From: Paraburkholderia rhynchosiae
GTDB taxonomy: Bacteria; Pseudomonadota; Gammaproteobacteria; Burkholderiales; Burkholderiaceae
Direction: 5' to 3'
Length of the DNA stretch: 64,000 nucleotides
Assembly (NCBI RefSeq): GCF_002879865.1
Contig: NZ_PNXY01000001.1
Location: 310,001 to 374,000, forward strand
The position numbers and the translations under genes were made by a program. Below the pieces are notes generated by a model, which was not told the origin of the DNA, did no database searches, and was given only the letters and a program-made list of their open reading frames with translations. Positions 35,910 through 44,676 of this stretch are shown one piece after another; position 1 is the stretch's first letter; each line of letters begins with the position of its first letter.

Positions 35910-37916
35910 ATGTCGAATCCTAACAGACAACGCGCGGCGCGAAGCTTCCAGGGCGCATGGTCGTCATTCCCGCTCACGCGGCGCCGCAGCGCTTTTATCG
36001 CGGTCATGGTGGCGCTCGGCTTCGCCGCTGTTCAGTGCGGTGCGGTCTTCGCGGCGTCCGCCGCCGACGCGCCCGCGGTGGCTGTCGAAATGAAGGCGCC
36101 GCCTGGCCCAGGCCTGCGCTGCTCGGCGCCCGCCTCGCAAACACGCGCAACCTCGACAGGCGATGCCATCGAGGCCGACACGCCGAGCGACGGCACACGC
36201 CTCTTTGCTGCGTCCAAACCCTTCGCGCTCGTTTTCACCACACGGGCGCCGCAAAACGATGCGCTGAACTGGCAGATACGCGACACGTGGAATGTCGTGC
36301 GTGCAAGCGGAAGCTTCAACGTCACGGCGGGTGCCACTTTGTCGACGCTCAGTTGCGCATCTACGGTAGCGGGCTACTTTGCGGTATCCGCATCGCTCGA
36401 ACATGCGAAGGGACAACTCGAATCGCGCGGTACGCGCCCCGCGGGCATCGCGACCTTCGGCGTATTGCCGGATACCGCATCCGCGTTGCCCGCCGCGCGC
36501 TTTCCGTACGAAGACCTGCATCGATTCGGCGGCCAGGGCACCGCTTACCTCGCGCCCGGCCAGCATTGCTGTGACGGCGACGGGTATCGCCCGGTCTACA
36601 CCGCGCTCGGTCTCACATGGGTCAACGACAATCGGAACTGGTATATGGAGGAGCCGGACAAGTCCGGCACCTTCGATCCCGCGGCGAAGCAGCTCACGCC
36701 ATACTTCCGGCCCGGCGACATCATGCGTCTGATTCAACTGGACGGCATTCCGCAATGGGCAAGTCCAACGGGCAAACAGACGCATAGCTACGCGCCTGTT
36801 TCGCTCGCGCAGATGAAGGAATACATGGCGCGGGTCGGCGCGGAATCGAACCGCGTTCGCACGACCTACTTTCCGAAGCAACGTGATAACTACTATCAGG
36901 TGACGTGGGAGCCGGATGCCGATGGCGGATTGCCGTGGCGCGATACCGACGCGAATTTCATCGCGATGTACAAGGCTGTGTGGGAAGGCATCCATCAGAC
37001 GGATCCACATGCGGTGGTCATGGGGCTGACGTATTCATCCGTGCAAGGGAATGTGAAGTGGATGCGCCGTCTCGGTCCGCTCGGCATTGGCCGCTATATG
37101 GACGGCATGACCGTGCACGGCTATTACGACATCGGCACCACGCCATCGCATCCGCCGGAGCGCGTCGCCGATATCCGCAATCAAGGCACACTGCCCGGTG
37201 CGCTGGCCGCTTCGATGCGCGCGCTGCGCCACGAGCTCCATCAATACCTGAAGCCGGGGGCGCCGCTATTTGTCACCGAAACGGGCATCAGTTACGACAT
37301 CGGCGAGTCGTACCGCAAGAACTATCCGGGCGCGGACGTGCTGTATGCGCAAGCAGCGATCGTCGCGCGCACGCATCTGATTCTGCTCGGCGAGGGCGCC
37401 GACATGACCTATGTGTTCTACCTCGCGGATATGCCGGACGCCGCGCCCGGCTACGGCATTTTCTTCGAACTCGAGCATCCGACCGGTGCTTACGGTCCTT
37501 CGCGCATCAGCCCAAAGCCCGCGGCACTCGCCGTGGCGGCGATGACGCGCATCATCGACGGAACCAATACGCTGGGACCGCTGAAGAATCTGCCTAAAGG
37601 CGTCTACGCGTACGCATTTCGCAGACTGGGCGGCGGCAAGATCGTCACCGCGCTGTGGACTCACGACAACGATAAATGGAGCGCGAAAAGCGGCTTTAAT
37701 GCGGGCCAAAATGTCGATTACCGTTTGCGGGTCGATGCTCCCGGCACGACCGGCCAGGTCACGGCGCTCGATATGATGGGCAATGCAACCGCGGTTCCGT
37801 ATCGCGACGGCGTGGCGAGTCTCAGGCTCTCGCCCGCACCTGTCTATATAGTGTCGAACAATGCCGACGTATTCAAAGACGCTGTCATCACACCGGAAGG
37901 CTATGTCGCCCGATAG
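35910..37916 (+). CDS. Exported glycoside-hydrolase-like protein without linker
   Basis: A 668-residue homologue of the protein at 6197-8482. It has a long basic N-region followed by a hydrophobic signal or anchor (FIAVMVALGFAAVQCGAVFAA, ~30-50). It lacks the Cys module and the Ala-Pro linker, and starts its shared part at LRCSAPASQ. Shared features include GTRPAGIATFGVLPD, LHRFGGQG, YYQVTWEPDADGG and LFVTETGISYD (candidate acid/base and nucleophile Glu), ISPKPAALAVAAMTRIIDGT and the end VYIVSNNADV. A GGGGAA site precedes the ATG. It is divergent from the EPS operon across the main regulatory region, which links it to EPS control. It probably acts on the polymer outside the cytoplasm; the activity is unproven. 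Confidence 0.8.
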   Translation: MSNPNRQRAARSFQGAWSSFPLTRRRSAFIAVMVALGFAAVQCGAVFAASAADAPAVAVEMKAPPGPGLRCSAPASQTRATSTGDAIEADTPSDGTRLFAASKPFALVFTTRAPQNDALNWQIRDTWNVVRASGSFNVTAGATLSTLSCASTVAGYFAVSASLEHAKGQLESRGTRPAGIATFGVLPDTASALPAARFPYEDLHRFGGQGTAYLAPGQHCCDGDGYRPVYTALGLTWVNDNRNWYMEEPDKSGTFDPAAKQLTPYFRPGDIMRLIQLDGIPQWASPTGKQTHSYAPVSLAQMKEYMARVGAESNRVRTTYFPKQRDNYYQVTWEPDADGGLPWRDTDANFIAMYKAVWEGIHQTDPHAVVMGLTYSSVQGNVKWMRRLGPLGIGRYMDGMTVHGYYDIGTTPSHPPERVADIRNQGTLPGALAASMRALRHELHQYLKPGAPLFVTETGISYDIGESYRKNYPGADVLYAQAAIVARTHLILLGEGADMTYVFYLADMPDAAPGYGIFFELEHPTGAYGPSRISPKPAALAVAAMTRIIDGTNTLGPLKNLPKGVYAYAFRRLGGGKIVTALWTHDNDKWSAKSGFNAGQNVDYRLRVDAPGTTGQVTALDMMGNATAVPYRDGVASLRLSPAPVYIVSNNADVFKDAVITPEGYVAR

Positions 37917-38043
37917 CGGTTTGAACCGGCGGCGCTACCTGGCGACACTTCGGCGTGAAGTGACAGGCGCAATGGCTAGGCAGCGCACATAAAATCCGGG
38001 CGGGGGAAGTTAGCATGCATATCAACACGCTTGAGGCCGCCAA

Positions 38044-38193
38044 ATGAACGGCCTTACATGGATCATGCTTGTGCTCGCCGCGATAATCGGCGCGTGCATG
38101 TTTGCGGCGATCGGCGCGGTGCTGTTTATCGTGATGCTGGCCTACGTATCGGACCAGCTGACTCGCGACGATGACAACCGTGGCGACTACTAG
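38044..38193 (+). CDS. Small single-pass membrane protein
   Basis: A 49-residue ORF beginning MNGLTWIMLVLAAIIGACMF, with one or two hydrophobic stretches up to IVMLAYVSDQ and a charged C-terminus (LTRDDDNRGDY). A GAGG sequence lies upstream at a usable distance. The hydrophobic-then-acidic pattern is that of a genuine small membrane protein rather than chance sequence. It lies between the GH-like gene and gmm on the same strand. The function is unknown; small inner-membrane proteins often tune larger complexes. Confidence 0.55.
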   Translation: MNGLTWIMLVLAAIIGACMFAAIGAVLFIVMLAYVSDQLTRDDDNRGDY

Positions 38194-38248
38194 CGCTTTG
38201 CTAAAAAATTACCGCTGAAAAATGCGGCGCCCTCGCTTAGGAACTGAC

Positions 38249-38701
38249 ATGCTGACGCAGATCGACTTCCTCGACGTTGTTCGTCTGACGCCACTGGTCG
38301 CGATCGATCTGATCGTTAGCGATGCAGAAGGACGCGTTCTGATCGGCCATCGCCGCAACCGTCCCGCGCGCGGCACATGGTTTGTTCCCGGTGGCCGCAT
38401 CCTGAAAGACGAGACGCTCGATGCCGCGTTCACGCGCATTGCCGACGCGGAGCTCGGCATTGCGAAACTGGCGCGCTCGGCCGCGCGCTTCGAAGGCGCA
38501 TTCGAACATCACTACAGCGACAATTTCGCGGCGGAGCCGGGCGTATCGACTCACTACGTCGTGCTCGCTTACGCACTGTCGTCGGGCAGCACGCAGTCGA
38601 TCGGTCGGCTGGACCAGCATAGCGACTATCTGTGGCTCACGCCCGCTGAATTGCTCGCTCACCCTGACGTCCACGAAAACACCAAGGCGTACTTCCGCTG
38701 A
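38249..38701 (+). CDS. gmm: GDP-mannose mannosyl hydrolase (Nudix)
   Basis: Nudix enzyme of 150 residues that hydrolyses GDP-mannose (or GDP-glucose) to GDP and the sugar, adjusting the pool for EPS synthesis. The sequence follows the WcaH/Gmm family along its length: FLDVVRLTPLVAIDLIV, NRPARGTWFVPGGRILKDET, DAAFTRIADAELG, DNFAAEPGVSTHYVVLAY, HSDYLWLTPAELL and VHENTKAYF. In this family the Nudix box is atypical, as seen here (GRILKDETLDAAFTRIADAE). I chose the ATG at 38249 after AGGAA, matching the family start; an in-frame ATG at 38222 is weaker. In colanic acid loci this gene sits beside gmd and fcl; here it is in a separate + strand unit. Confidence 0.92.
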   Translation: MLTQIDFLDVVRLTPLVAIDLIVSDAEGRVLIGHRRNRPARGTWFVPGGRILKDETLDAAFTRIADAELGIAKLARSAARFEGAFEHHYSDNFAAEPGVSTHYVVLAYALSSGSTQSIGRLDQHSDYLWLTPAELLAHPDVHENTKAYFR

Positions 38702-38779
38702 CGCCCACTGTTATCCCGCCAACGTCGAACGTAAAGCCGTTGCAGTATGATCGAGCCCACCCTAACGGCTCGAGTCCAC

Positions 38780-41179
38780 ATGCGATCATTGGCGGCCAGG
38801 CTTGTTCGCGATTCATTCATTGCGCTGCTCGCACTGCTTTTTTTCGCCGTGTTTCCGGCGACAGCACGCGCGGCCAATTGCAGTGCGGGTACGCTCGTCA
38901 CGGTCGTCGCGCACCTCGACGACGACCTGCTCTTCGTCGACCCTGCGATCAGCGAGCGCCTCGATGCGGGGTGGTGCATTACCACCGTGCATCTGATCGG
39001 CGGCGCGAATGGCGCTAACTTCGCCTATGTGCTGACACGCGAGCAGGCCTCGCGGCTCGCATACGCACGCATGGCGGGCGTGGCCGACGCATGGAGCGAG
39101 TCGAACGTCGAGATTGCCGGCAAGCTCGTGCATGAAATGGTGCTTAAGGCAAGGCCTCAAGTTCGTCTGCTTGAATTGCGGCTACCCGGCGGAGGCGTGC
39201 GCGGCGGTCGCGAGCCGCTCGGTCTGCTATGGGACCAGCACGCGACGCTTGCCACCTATCCGATGAACGCGGACGGCTCGGTGCGCGTGAAATACGATCG
39301 GGACACGCTGTCTGCGACGTTGAAGGCGATCCTCGTCCAGGCGTCGCAGATCTACACGCTTAATCCGGACACCGTACCATTTATCGAACATCCGGATCAC
39401 ATCTACGCTGCGCGCATTACGCGCCATGTCGCGCAGACGCTCGGCAAGAGCGTGCCGATCGTCTATCACGTGACGTATCCGACGGGCGGCTGGCCTGGCA
39501 ATCTTCCCGCCGCGGAAGTCCAGCGTAAGCGAGACATTGTCGCGAGCTATTTTTCGATCGATGGAAGCGAGTCGTCGCATGTATTCGGCGAGTTTCAATG
39601 GGACGGCAACTGGATTGCGCGACGCTATGCCTTCGCGGACCGCACCGATAACCGCGTGCCGGATTTTCAGTCGCGACCCATACGGCTCTTCAACGTGGCG
39701 ACGAATCGCTGCGTGAGCGCAGCCGCTGCGGGCCAGCCACCGACGCTTGCCGCCTGCAATGGTTCGTCCGCGCAACAATGGCGGTGGGAACCCGTAACGG
39801 TGTATCCAGGCAACCTGCGCAACGCCGCGCTTGTCAGCGTGGCAACGTCCCAATGCATCGCCGAGCGCGACGGTTATCTGCGCTCGGAAACGTGCGATCA
39901 ATGGGATCTGGCGCAACGCTGGACGCCGTGGGATTTCGGCCTTGTTTATACGCCGATGCGCCATTGCCTTGGTGAGAACGACGGCAAGCTCACGATGCGC
40001 GGTTGCACCGCGCTCACTACACGCTACCGTTGGGCCACGACGCAACGCATCCAGGCGAACGATCTTCGGCTCGCCACTGCTATGTATGGCGACGTGACGG
40101 GCGCGGGCGAACAGTCCGCCGTCTATGTGCAGCGCCAACATGATGGACCTGGGTTCAATGTCTATGCCGCGTCGGTGGAAAAAGCCGCGCCGCCGGCGCT
40201 CTGGTATGCGGGCACTGTTCCCTTCGAGCCGCGCGCGACGACGCCGAGTTGCGTTGGCGACAACCTATGCTTCGACAGTGCGCGTTTCCTGCTCGGCGAT
40301 TTCGACGGCGATGGCAAGGCCGACCTGATGATCGTCACCGCACGCGAGAACGGCACCGCGTTCTGGCTGCTGCGCAGTTCGGGCGATCGCTTCGACGCGC
40401 CGCGCCTCTGGTTGCAAACGGGCGCTGCATTCAGGCCCGAACTGACGCAGCAATATGTGGCCGCGGATTTCACCGGGACACACAGAGCCAGTGTACTCAT
40501 TGCACAAAAGCGCTCGGATAGCGGACTCGATCTGTGGCTCGCGTCGGCCGCCGGCACCGCAAGTGCAAATGGAAACGCAGGCACCGCGCCTACGCTCGTC
40601 GCGCAAGCCAAAGACCTCGCGCAAAACGCCGCTTTGCTGCCGTTCGGCAATGCGGGCACGCGCTCATCGCTTGTTGCGGTAGAGACGGTGCAAGAACGTC
40701 TCTCACTGACGGTCATTGCCAACGACAACACGCGCATGACTATCGGCGAGCGCAGAATGTTGCCGACCAACTTCGTGCCCGGCTTCGTCAAGATGACGAC
40801 CGCTTCAATGCATGGCGACGATCGCGACACGCTGATGCTGCTCACGCCGCGTCTCGATGGAACTAGCGGCGACGCGCTCATCGACATCGCCACGCTGAAT
40901 ATCGCCGAGCCAGCGGCCATCCCGGTTCACGCGTCTTCGTTGCGCGGCATGTCGTGGTCGGACGTATTTCCCGCTTACGTACGCGACAAGCATGGCGCGG
41001 CACTCATGCTGTATCGCCGAGTCGACGCGACACTCGGCGACTTCTACTTCACCGGCGGCGCACCCGCGCTGTCGCGCTACCCGCTGGAAAACGGCTTAGC
41101 CGTCGGCGCGCCGCAAGATCTCGGCGAACTGCCAGGGTTTTTCTCGGAGACCGTGAGAATCGACCGGCTCGCGCAATAG
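38780..41179 (+). CDS. Exported PIG-L deacetylase with lectin-like and FG-GAP-like regions
   Basis: A 799-residue secreted or surface protein. After a signal peptide (MRSLAARLVRDSFIALLALL ... ARA) comes a PIG-L/LmbE-type deacetylase domain (~35-300): VVAHLDDDLLFVDP is the zinc motif (AHPDDE in the family) and EHPDHIYAARI the second metal motif. Next is a ricin-type beta-trefoil region (~305-430) with QxW-like repeats (AQQWRW, AQRWTPW, TRYRWATT) and paired Cys. The last part resembles FG-GAP/VCBS repeats, e.g. FLLGDFDGDGKADLMIV. The start at 38780 gives a normal signal; the frame extends to ATG 38747. It sits in the EPS locus, so de-N-acetylation of the polymer or of a peptidoglycan anchor is a reasonable inference. 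The fusion is unusual. Confidence 0.78.
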   Translation: MRSLAARLVRDSFIALLALLFFAVFPATARAANCSAGTLVTVVAHLDDDLLFVDPAISERLDAGWCITTVHLIGGANGANFAYVLTREQASRLAYARMAGVADAWSESNVEIAGKLVHEMVLKARPQVRLLELRLPGGGVRGGREPLGLLWDQHATLATYPMNADGSVRVKYDRDTLSATLKAILVQASQIYTLNPDTVPFIEHPDHIYAARITRHVAQTLGKSVPIVYHVTYPTGGWPGNLPAAEVQRKRDIVASYFSIDGSESSHVFGEFQWDGNWIARRYAFADRTDNRVPDFQSRPIRLFNVATNRCVSAAAAGQPPTLAACNGSSAQQWRWEPVTVYPGNLRNAALVSVATSQCIAERDGYLRSETCDQWDLAQRWTPWDFGLVYTPMRHCLGENDGKLTMRGCTALTTRYRWATTQRIQANDLRLATAMYGDVTGAGEQSAVYVQRQHDGPGFNVYAASVEKAAPPALWYAGTVPFEPRATTPSCVGDNLCFDSARFLLGDFDGDGKADLMIVTARENGTAFWLLRSSGDRFDAPRLWLQTGAAFRPELTQQYVAADFTGTHRASVLIAQKRSDSGLDLWLASAAGTASANGNAGTAPTLVAQAKDLAQNAALLPFGNAGTRSSLVAVETVQERLSLTVIANDNTRMTIGERRMLPTNFVPGFVKMTTASMHGDDRDTLMLLTPRLDGTSGDALIDIATLNIAEPAAIPVHASSLRGMSWSDVFPAYVRDKHGAALMLYRRVDATLGDFYFTGGAPALSRYPLENGLAVGAPQDLGELPGFFSETVRIDRLAQ

Positions 41180-41204
41180 CGCGGACCGGTCGGTACGGTA
41201 GAAC

Positions 41205-42290
41205 TCAGGCCGATATCTGCATCGGCTGAGCGAACTTGCGCGCAATCGACATGTAGCGGTCCGCGGTGTCGTGCAGCGTATAGCCCGCGAGTTGCCGGTG
41301 CGCGCGCGGCGTTTTGAGCGCGTTGACGAGCGCGTGGCCGTACGCTTCGGCGTCGGCCGTATCGACGAGGCTCACGCCGGCGAAATTGTTCGCGAAACCG
41401 AATGAAGGAATCCGGTTCGCCACAACAGGAATACCTGATGCGAGCGCTTCGAGAAAGCCGATGCTTTGCGCTTCGAAGCGCGAGGGCATTGCAAACACAC
41501 GTGACGAGCGCAGGACCGCCGCAACGTCCGAGCGCGGCCCGCATACGCTGATCTTGCTCTCGAGTCCAAGCTGCTTGACGAGCGACACCACCGCGCGGTG
41601 ATAGTCGAGATCCTCGACGACGCCGCAAAACATCAGACGCGCTTCAGGTTCGGCTTTCAGCACGCGCTCGAACGCCCGAACGGTGTGCAGTTGACTCTTG
41701 GCTTCGATATATCGCCCGACCTGAACGATCTGCTTCGGCGGCACAGCGCTATCCGGCGCGGGTGCGTGACTGTCTTCGGCGAATAGCGACGCATCCACTC
41801 CATTAGGAATCACAACCATAGAAGGATGCTTGCCGATCTCGCGCATATAGTCGTCGATATTCTGCTGCGAGACGCCGATGATCGCTCTCGCCCGGCGCGA
41901 CAGCAAACGTTCTGCGCGCTTGAGTGCACCGTTCTCGAAGTCGTTGACGCCCGAGTGCATCACCCATGCGATAGGCGTATGCACCGGCAACAGACGCACA
42001 TACAGCGCGGCGAGCGTCGCATGCGCAATGATGAAGTCCGGACGGAACTGGCGCACCACACGGTACAGGTGCAGCAGCTTGCCGACCCTGCCGTGACGGA
42101 CTTCCGGAAAGCGGCATATGACGCCCGCCGCGTTGAGTTCGGCACGAATATCGACGAAATCCTCTTGCTGCGGCAGCAGCGAAGTCATACAGACTTCGTG
42201 TCCGGCGCGCTGATGGTACATCGCAAGACCTTTTACGAGTACTTCTGCCCCGGATAATCGTGGTGCGTGAACCAGTTGGAGAATCCTCAC
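41205..42290 (-). CDS. GT4-family glycosyltransferase, paralogue of 11460-12536
   Basis: GT-B glycosyltransferase of 361 residues starting from GTG at 42290 (MRILQLVHAPRLSGAEVLVKG) with GAGAGA upstream. It shares much of its length with the enzyme at 11460-12536: AHATLAALYVRLLP, WVMHSGVNDFE, RARAIIGVSQQNIDDYM, VVIPNGVDASLF, QIVQVGRYIEAKSQLHTVRAF, VCGPRSDVAAVL and EAQSIGFLEALASGIPVV. It probably adds the same or a similar sugar at another position, or serves an alternative repeat unit. It converges with the PIG-L gene 25 bases away and stands alone on its strand. Donor and acceptor are unknown. Confidence 0.86.
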   Translation of the reverse strand: MRILQLVHAPRLSGAEVLVKGLAMYHQRAGHEVCMTSLLPQQEDFVDIRAELNAAGVICRFPEVRHGRVGKLLHLYRVVRQFRPDFIIAHATLAALYVRLLPVHTPIAWVMHSGVNDFENGALKRAERLLSRRARAIIGVSQQNIDDYMREIGKHPSMVVIPNGVDASLFAEDSHAPAPDSAVPPKQIVQVGRYIEAKSQLHTVRAFERVLKAEPEARLMFCGVVEDLDYHRAVVSLVKQLGLESKISVCGPRSDVAAVLRSSRVFAMPSRFEAQSIGFLEALASGIPVVANRIPSFGFANNFAGVSLVDTADAEAYGHALVNALKTPRAHRQLAGYTLHDTADRYMSIARKFAQPMQISA

Positions 42291-42759
42291 GATCTATCTC
42301 TCTAATGACCGCCCGTATTGCACAGCGGATGGATAAGCCGGCCTTGTGAGCAACGGCCCACTTGACCCCCTCATCTCGTAGTTAGTATCCGGCGCGCTTC
42401 CTTCGCGATGCGCCGTCGTCTCCGAAACCCGCGACAGCCCAGGTACCCGTTCTTGCCGCGAGAAAACAGTACACCCAAGATCCAGCAAATTCGCGCCAAG
42501 TCCAAGAGTTCTTCGGCTTTGGAATGAGCGCTATCACCCATTCCGATGGCGGTTTACGTTTGCCTATCAGTTAGCAATCCGCCCTACTTCACGATTTCGC
42601 GAAGTTCATGGCGAAGATTGACGAACGCTGCCGCACATAGCGCATACGTCAGATGAAGGTAATTCCTACATGTCGCGCGGCCATACGAACAATCCGTTTA
42701 CTTCTTTCACGCCTTCTAATCGGATCGTTACGGTCGACCGTTCCAACTTTCGCGTCCGC
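42291..42759. other. Intergenic region with no supported gene
   Basis: Nearly 470 bases between the GT4 start and the GH relic. Several short ORFs exist but none has a ribosome site or a recognisable family. It must hold the GT4 promoter. The absence of upstream parts of the GH gene here means that the relic lost about 90 per cent of its length. Confidence 0.45.
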
Positions 42760-42945
42760 ACGAGATGCGCCAGGGACGAGCGGCACCGTCAAGTGGTCGA
42801 CATGATGGGCAATGCCAGCGACGCAAGCTACAGCAACGGTACGTTGATGCTGAACCTGACGGAATCGCCGGTGTATGTGGTATCGGCCAACGCGCCCGTT
42901 GCGACGGCGAATGCGACCGCTCCGGCGGGCTACGTTGCGATGTAA
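42760..42945 (+). pseudogene. C-terminal relic of a third GH-like protein, frameshifted
   Basis: The last ~60 codons of the GH-like family seen at 6197-8482 and 35910-37916. One frame reads DAPGTSGTVK (from 42764), matching VDAPGTTGQV; after a missing base near 42794 the homology continues in another frame as VDMMGNASDASYSNGT, NLTESPVYVVSANA and ends APAGYVAM, matching LDMMGNATAVPYRDG and PVYIVSNNA. No signal, barrel or catalytic motif is present. An ORF from 42670 covers the second part but starts with unrelated sequence. This is a dead gene end, not a functional protein. Confidence 0.8.
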
Positions 42946-42971
42946 CGGCTTCGGAAAAGCAGAAGACCAAG

Positions 42972-43007
42972 AAAAAAACGTCAGCCGGTTCACGGAGCGG
43001 CTGACGT
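42972..43007 (-). terminator. Rho-independent terminator of the MFS operon
   Basis: A 10-bp perfect stem (ACGTCAGCCG at 42978-42987, CGGCTGACGT at 42998-43007) is followed on the minus strand by a run of T (the A-run at 42972-42977). It lies 37 bases beyond the MFS stop codon and is the clearest intrinsic terminator in the window. Confidence 0.85.
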
Positions 43008-43044
43008 TATCTTCGTGTGGGGCGTCGTCCCACAGGCAACGACA

Positions 43045-44526
43045 CTACTTCGAAATATCCTCCAACGCGACATCGCGCGTTCTCGGTCCCAGTGTGCCGA
43101 TAGCCAGCATCACGATCGCCATTGCACCGGAGATGAACACGAACACACCGTTCACGCCGAAACGGCTCAGGCATCCCGCGATCACGAATGCGGAGAACAT
43201 CGCCGACAGTCGGCTCCACGAATACACGAAGCCGACTGCGCGTGCGCGGATACTCGTCGGAAAGAGTTCTGCCTGATACGCATGATAGCTATACGAAATG
43301 ATATTGCCGGCCAGCACGAGACATACACCAAGGCTCACCAGCAGCACGGTCTCGCGCGCCTGGCTGAAGAGCAACCCGCACACCACATTGACTGCAGCCA
43401 TGCAGACAATCACCGTCTTGCGCTCGAAGCGGTCCGCGATCAGCAAGCCGAGCAACGGTCCAAGCGGCGCCGCCACCGCGATGATGCTTGCATACATCAG
43501 GCTAGTCGTCACCGTAATGCCCTGCTTGATCAGCAACGTGGGAATCCAGTTCGCGAAACCGTAATAGCCCATCGTCTGGAATACGTGAAAGATGATCAGC
43601 ATCAGCGTGCGCTTGCGATACGGCGGCACCAGCAAATCGCGAAACGCTGCACGGGCACGGACCGGTTCGGGCAATGCGGGTTCCGGCAGCGGCCGCCCAT
43701 ACTCACGTTCGACTCGCGCTTCGAGCCGCGTCATGATCGCATCCGCTTCGTCGATGCGACCTTTTTGCGCGAGCCAGCGCGGGCTCTCCGGCAAACCGAG
43801 GCGGATCCACCACACCACGACCGCACCCACCACGCCGGTCAGCACCACGAGACGCCAGCCGTCGAGACCGAAATACCGATGCGGCACCAGCAGATACGAT
43901 AGAAACGCGACAATCGGCACGGCGCAGAAGCCAACCGCCTGCGAACATGCCGACGCACGGCCGCGCACATGCTTCGGCACGAGTTCGGAGATATACGTGC
44001 CGATCGTCACGATCTCGACACCGATACCGATGCCCGCGATGAAGCGCCATAGATTGAGCCCGAGCGCCGTGTCCTGAAACGCCATGATGATGTTCGCCGC
44101 CGTGTACCACAGCAGCGACCACGTGAAGATCGCGCGTCGCCCGAAGCGGTCGGCGAGAAAACCGCACGCCGCCGTACCGATGAACAGTCCCGCGAACAAT
44201 GCGGCAATGAAACTCGCGACGCCGCTGGTGCCGAACAGGCCGTGCGTCGTCGACGCGAGAATGCCGCTGCGCACGAGTCCCGGCGCGATATAGCCGGAGA
44301 ACATCAAGTCATACAGTTCAAAGAAGAGCCCGAGGCTCAGCAGCATGACCAGCTTCCAGATGGAGCGCGTGGCCGGCAAGCGGTCGAGCCGCGCCGAAAT
44401 GCGCGCACCGCCCAATGCAATTTCTTCAGCGCGCCTGCCTGCCGACGCACCAGCGCCCGGAGGCAAGTCGAGTGCGCCGGCATCGCCGACCGCTGTCGCA
44501 TACACCGCTTGATTCGACGATTTCAT
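43045..44526 (-). CDS. MFS transporter, sugar-porter/organic-acid type
   Basis: Twelve-helix inner-membrane permease of 493 residues. The start at 44526 follows AAGGAGACAG. After a ~60-residue cytoplasmic N-terminus come helices with FFELYDLMFSGYIAPGL (the acidic first-helix pattern of acid:H+ symporters), GFLADRFGRRAIF between helices 2 and 3, WRFIAGIGIGVEIVTIGTY, ELVPKHVRGRASA, the central loop LGLPESPRWLAQKGR and the second-half AELFPTSIRARAVGF. It is last in a minus-strand set with a CoA-transferase and an HMG-CoA-lyase-like enzyme, so it probably imports the short carboxylic acid that these enzymes break down. The substrate is inferred only. Confidence 0.86.
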   Translation of the reverse strand: MKSSNQAVYATAVGDAGALDLPPGAGASAGRRAEEIALGGARISARLDRLPATRSIWKLVMLLSLGLFFELYDLMFSGYIAPGLVRSGILASTTHGLFGTSGVASFIAALFAGLFIGTAACGFLADRFGRRAIFTWSLLWYTAANIIMAFQDTALGLNLWRFIAGIGIGVEIVTIGTYISELVPKHVRGRASACSQAVGFCAVPIVAFLSYLLVPHRYFGLDGWRLVVLTGVVGAVVVWWIRLGLPESPRWLAQKGRIDEADAIMTRLEARVEREYGRPLPEPALPEPVRARAAFRDLLVPPYRKRTLMLIIFHVFQTMGYYGFANWIPTLLIKQGITVTTSLMYASIIAVAAPLGPLLGLLIADRFERKTVIVCMAAVNVVCGLLFSQARETVLLVSLGVCLVLAGNIISYSYHAYQAELFPTSIRARAVGFVYSWSRLSAMFSAFVIAGCLSRFGVNGVFVFISGAMAIVMLAIGTLGPRTRDVALEDISK

Positions 44527-44676
44527 CGTCTGTCTCCTTGAATGCCGGTCTGCGCCGGGTAAGCTAGATTGAGTACATGCCATGCATCGAAGCGCCGCGA
44601 TTTTCTACGTCGCGACGCTTCGTCATGCTGACGATCCGGTGAATAGGATTGACGCGTCACGCAAAATAACGCGATG

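Noticed and set aside
42670..42945. 91-codon ORF as an intact small secreted protein
   Set aside because: Its first half is unrelated sequence and its second half is the frameshifted end of the GH-like family, so it is a relic, not a gene.
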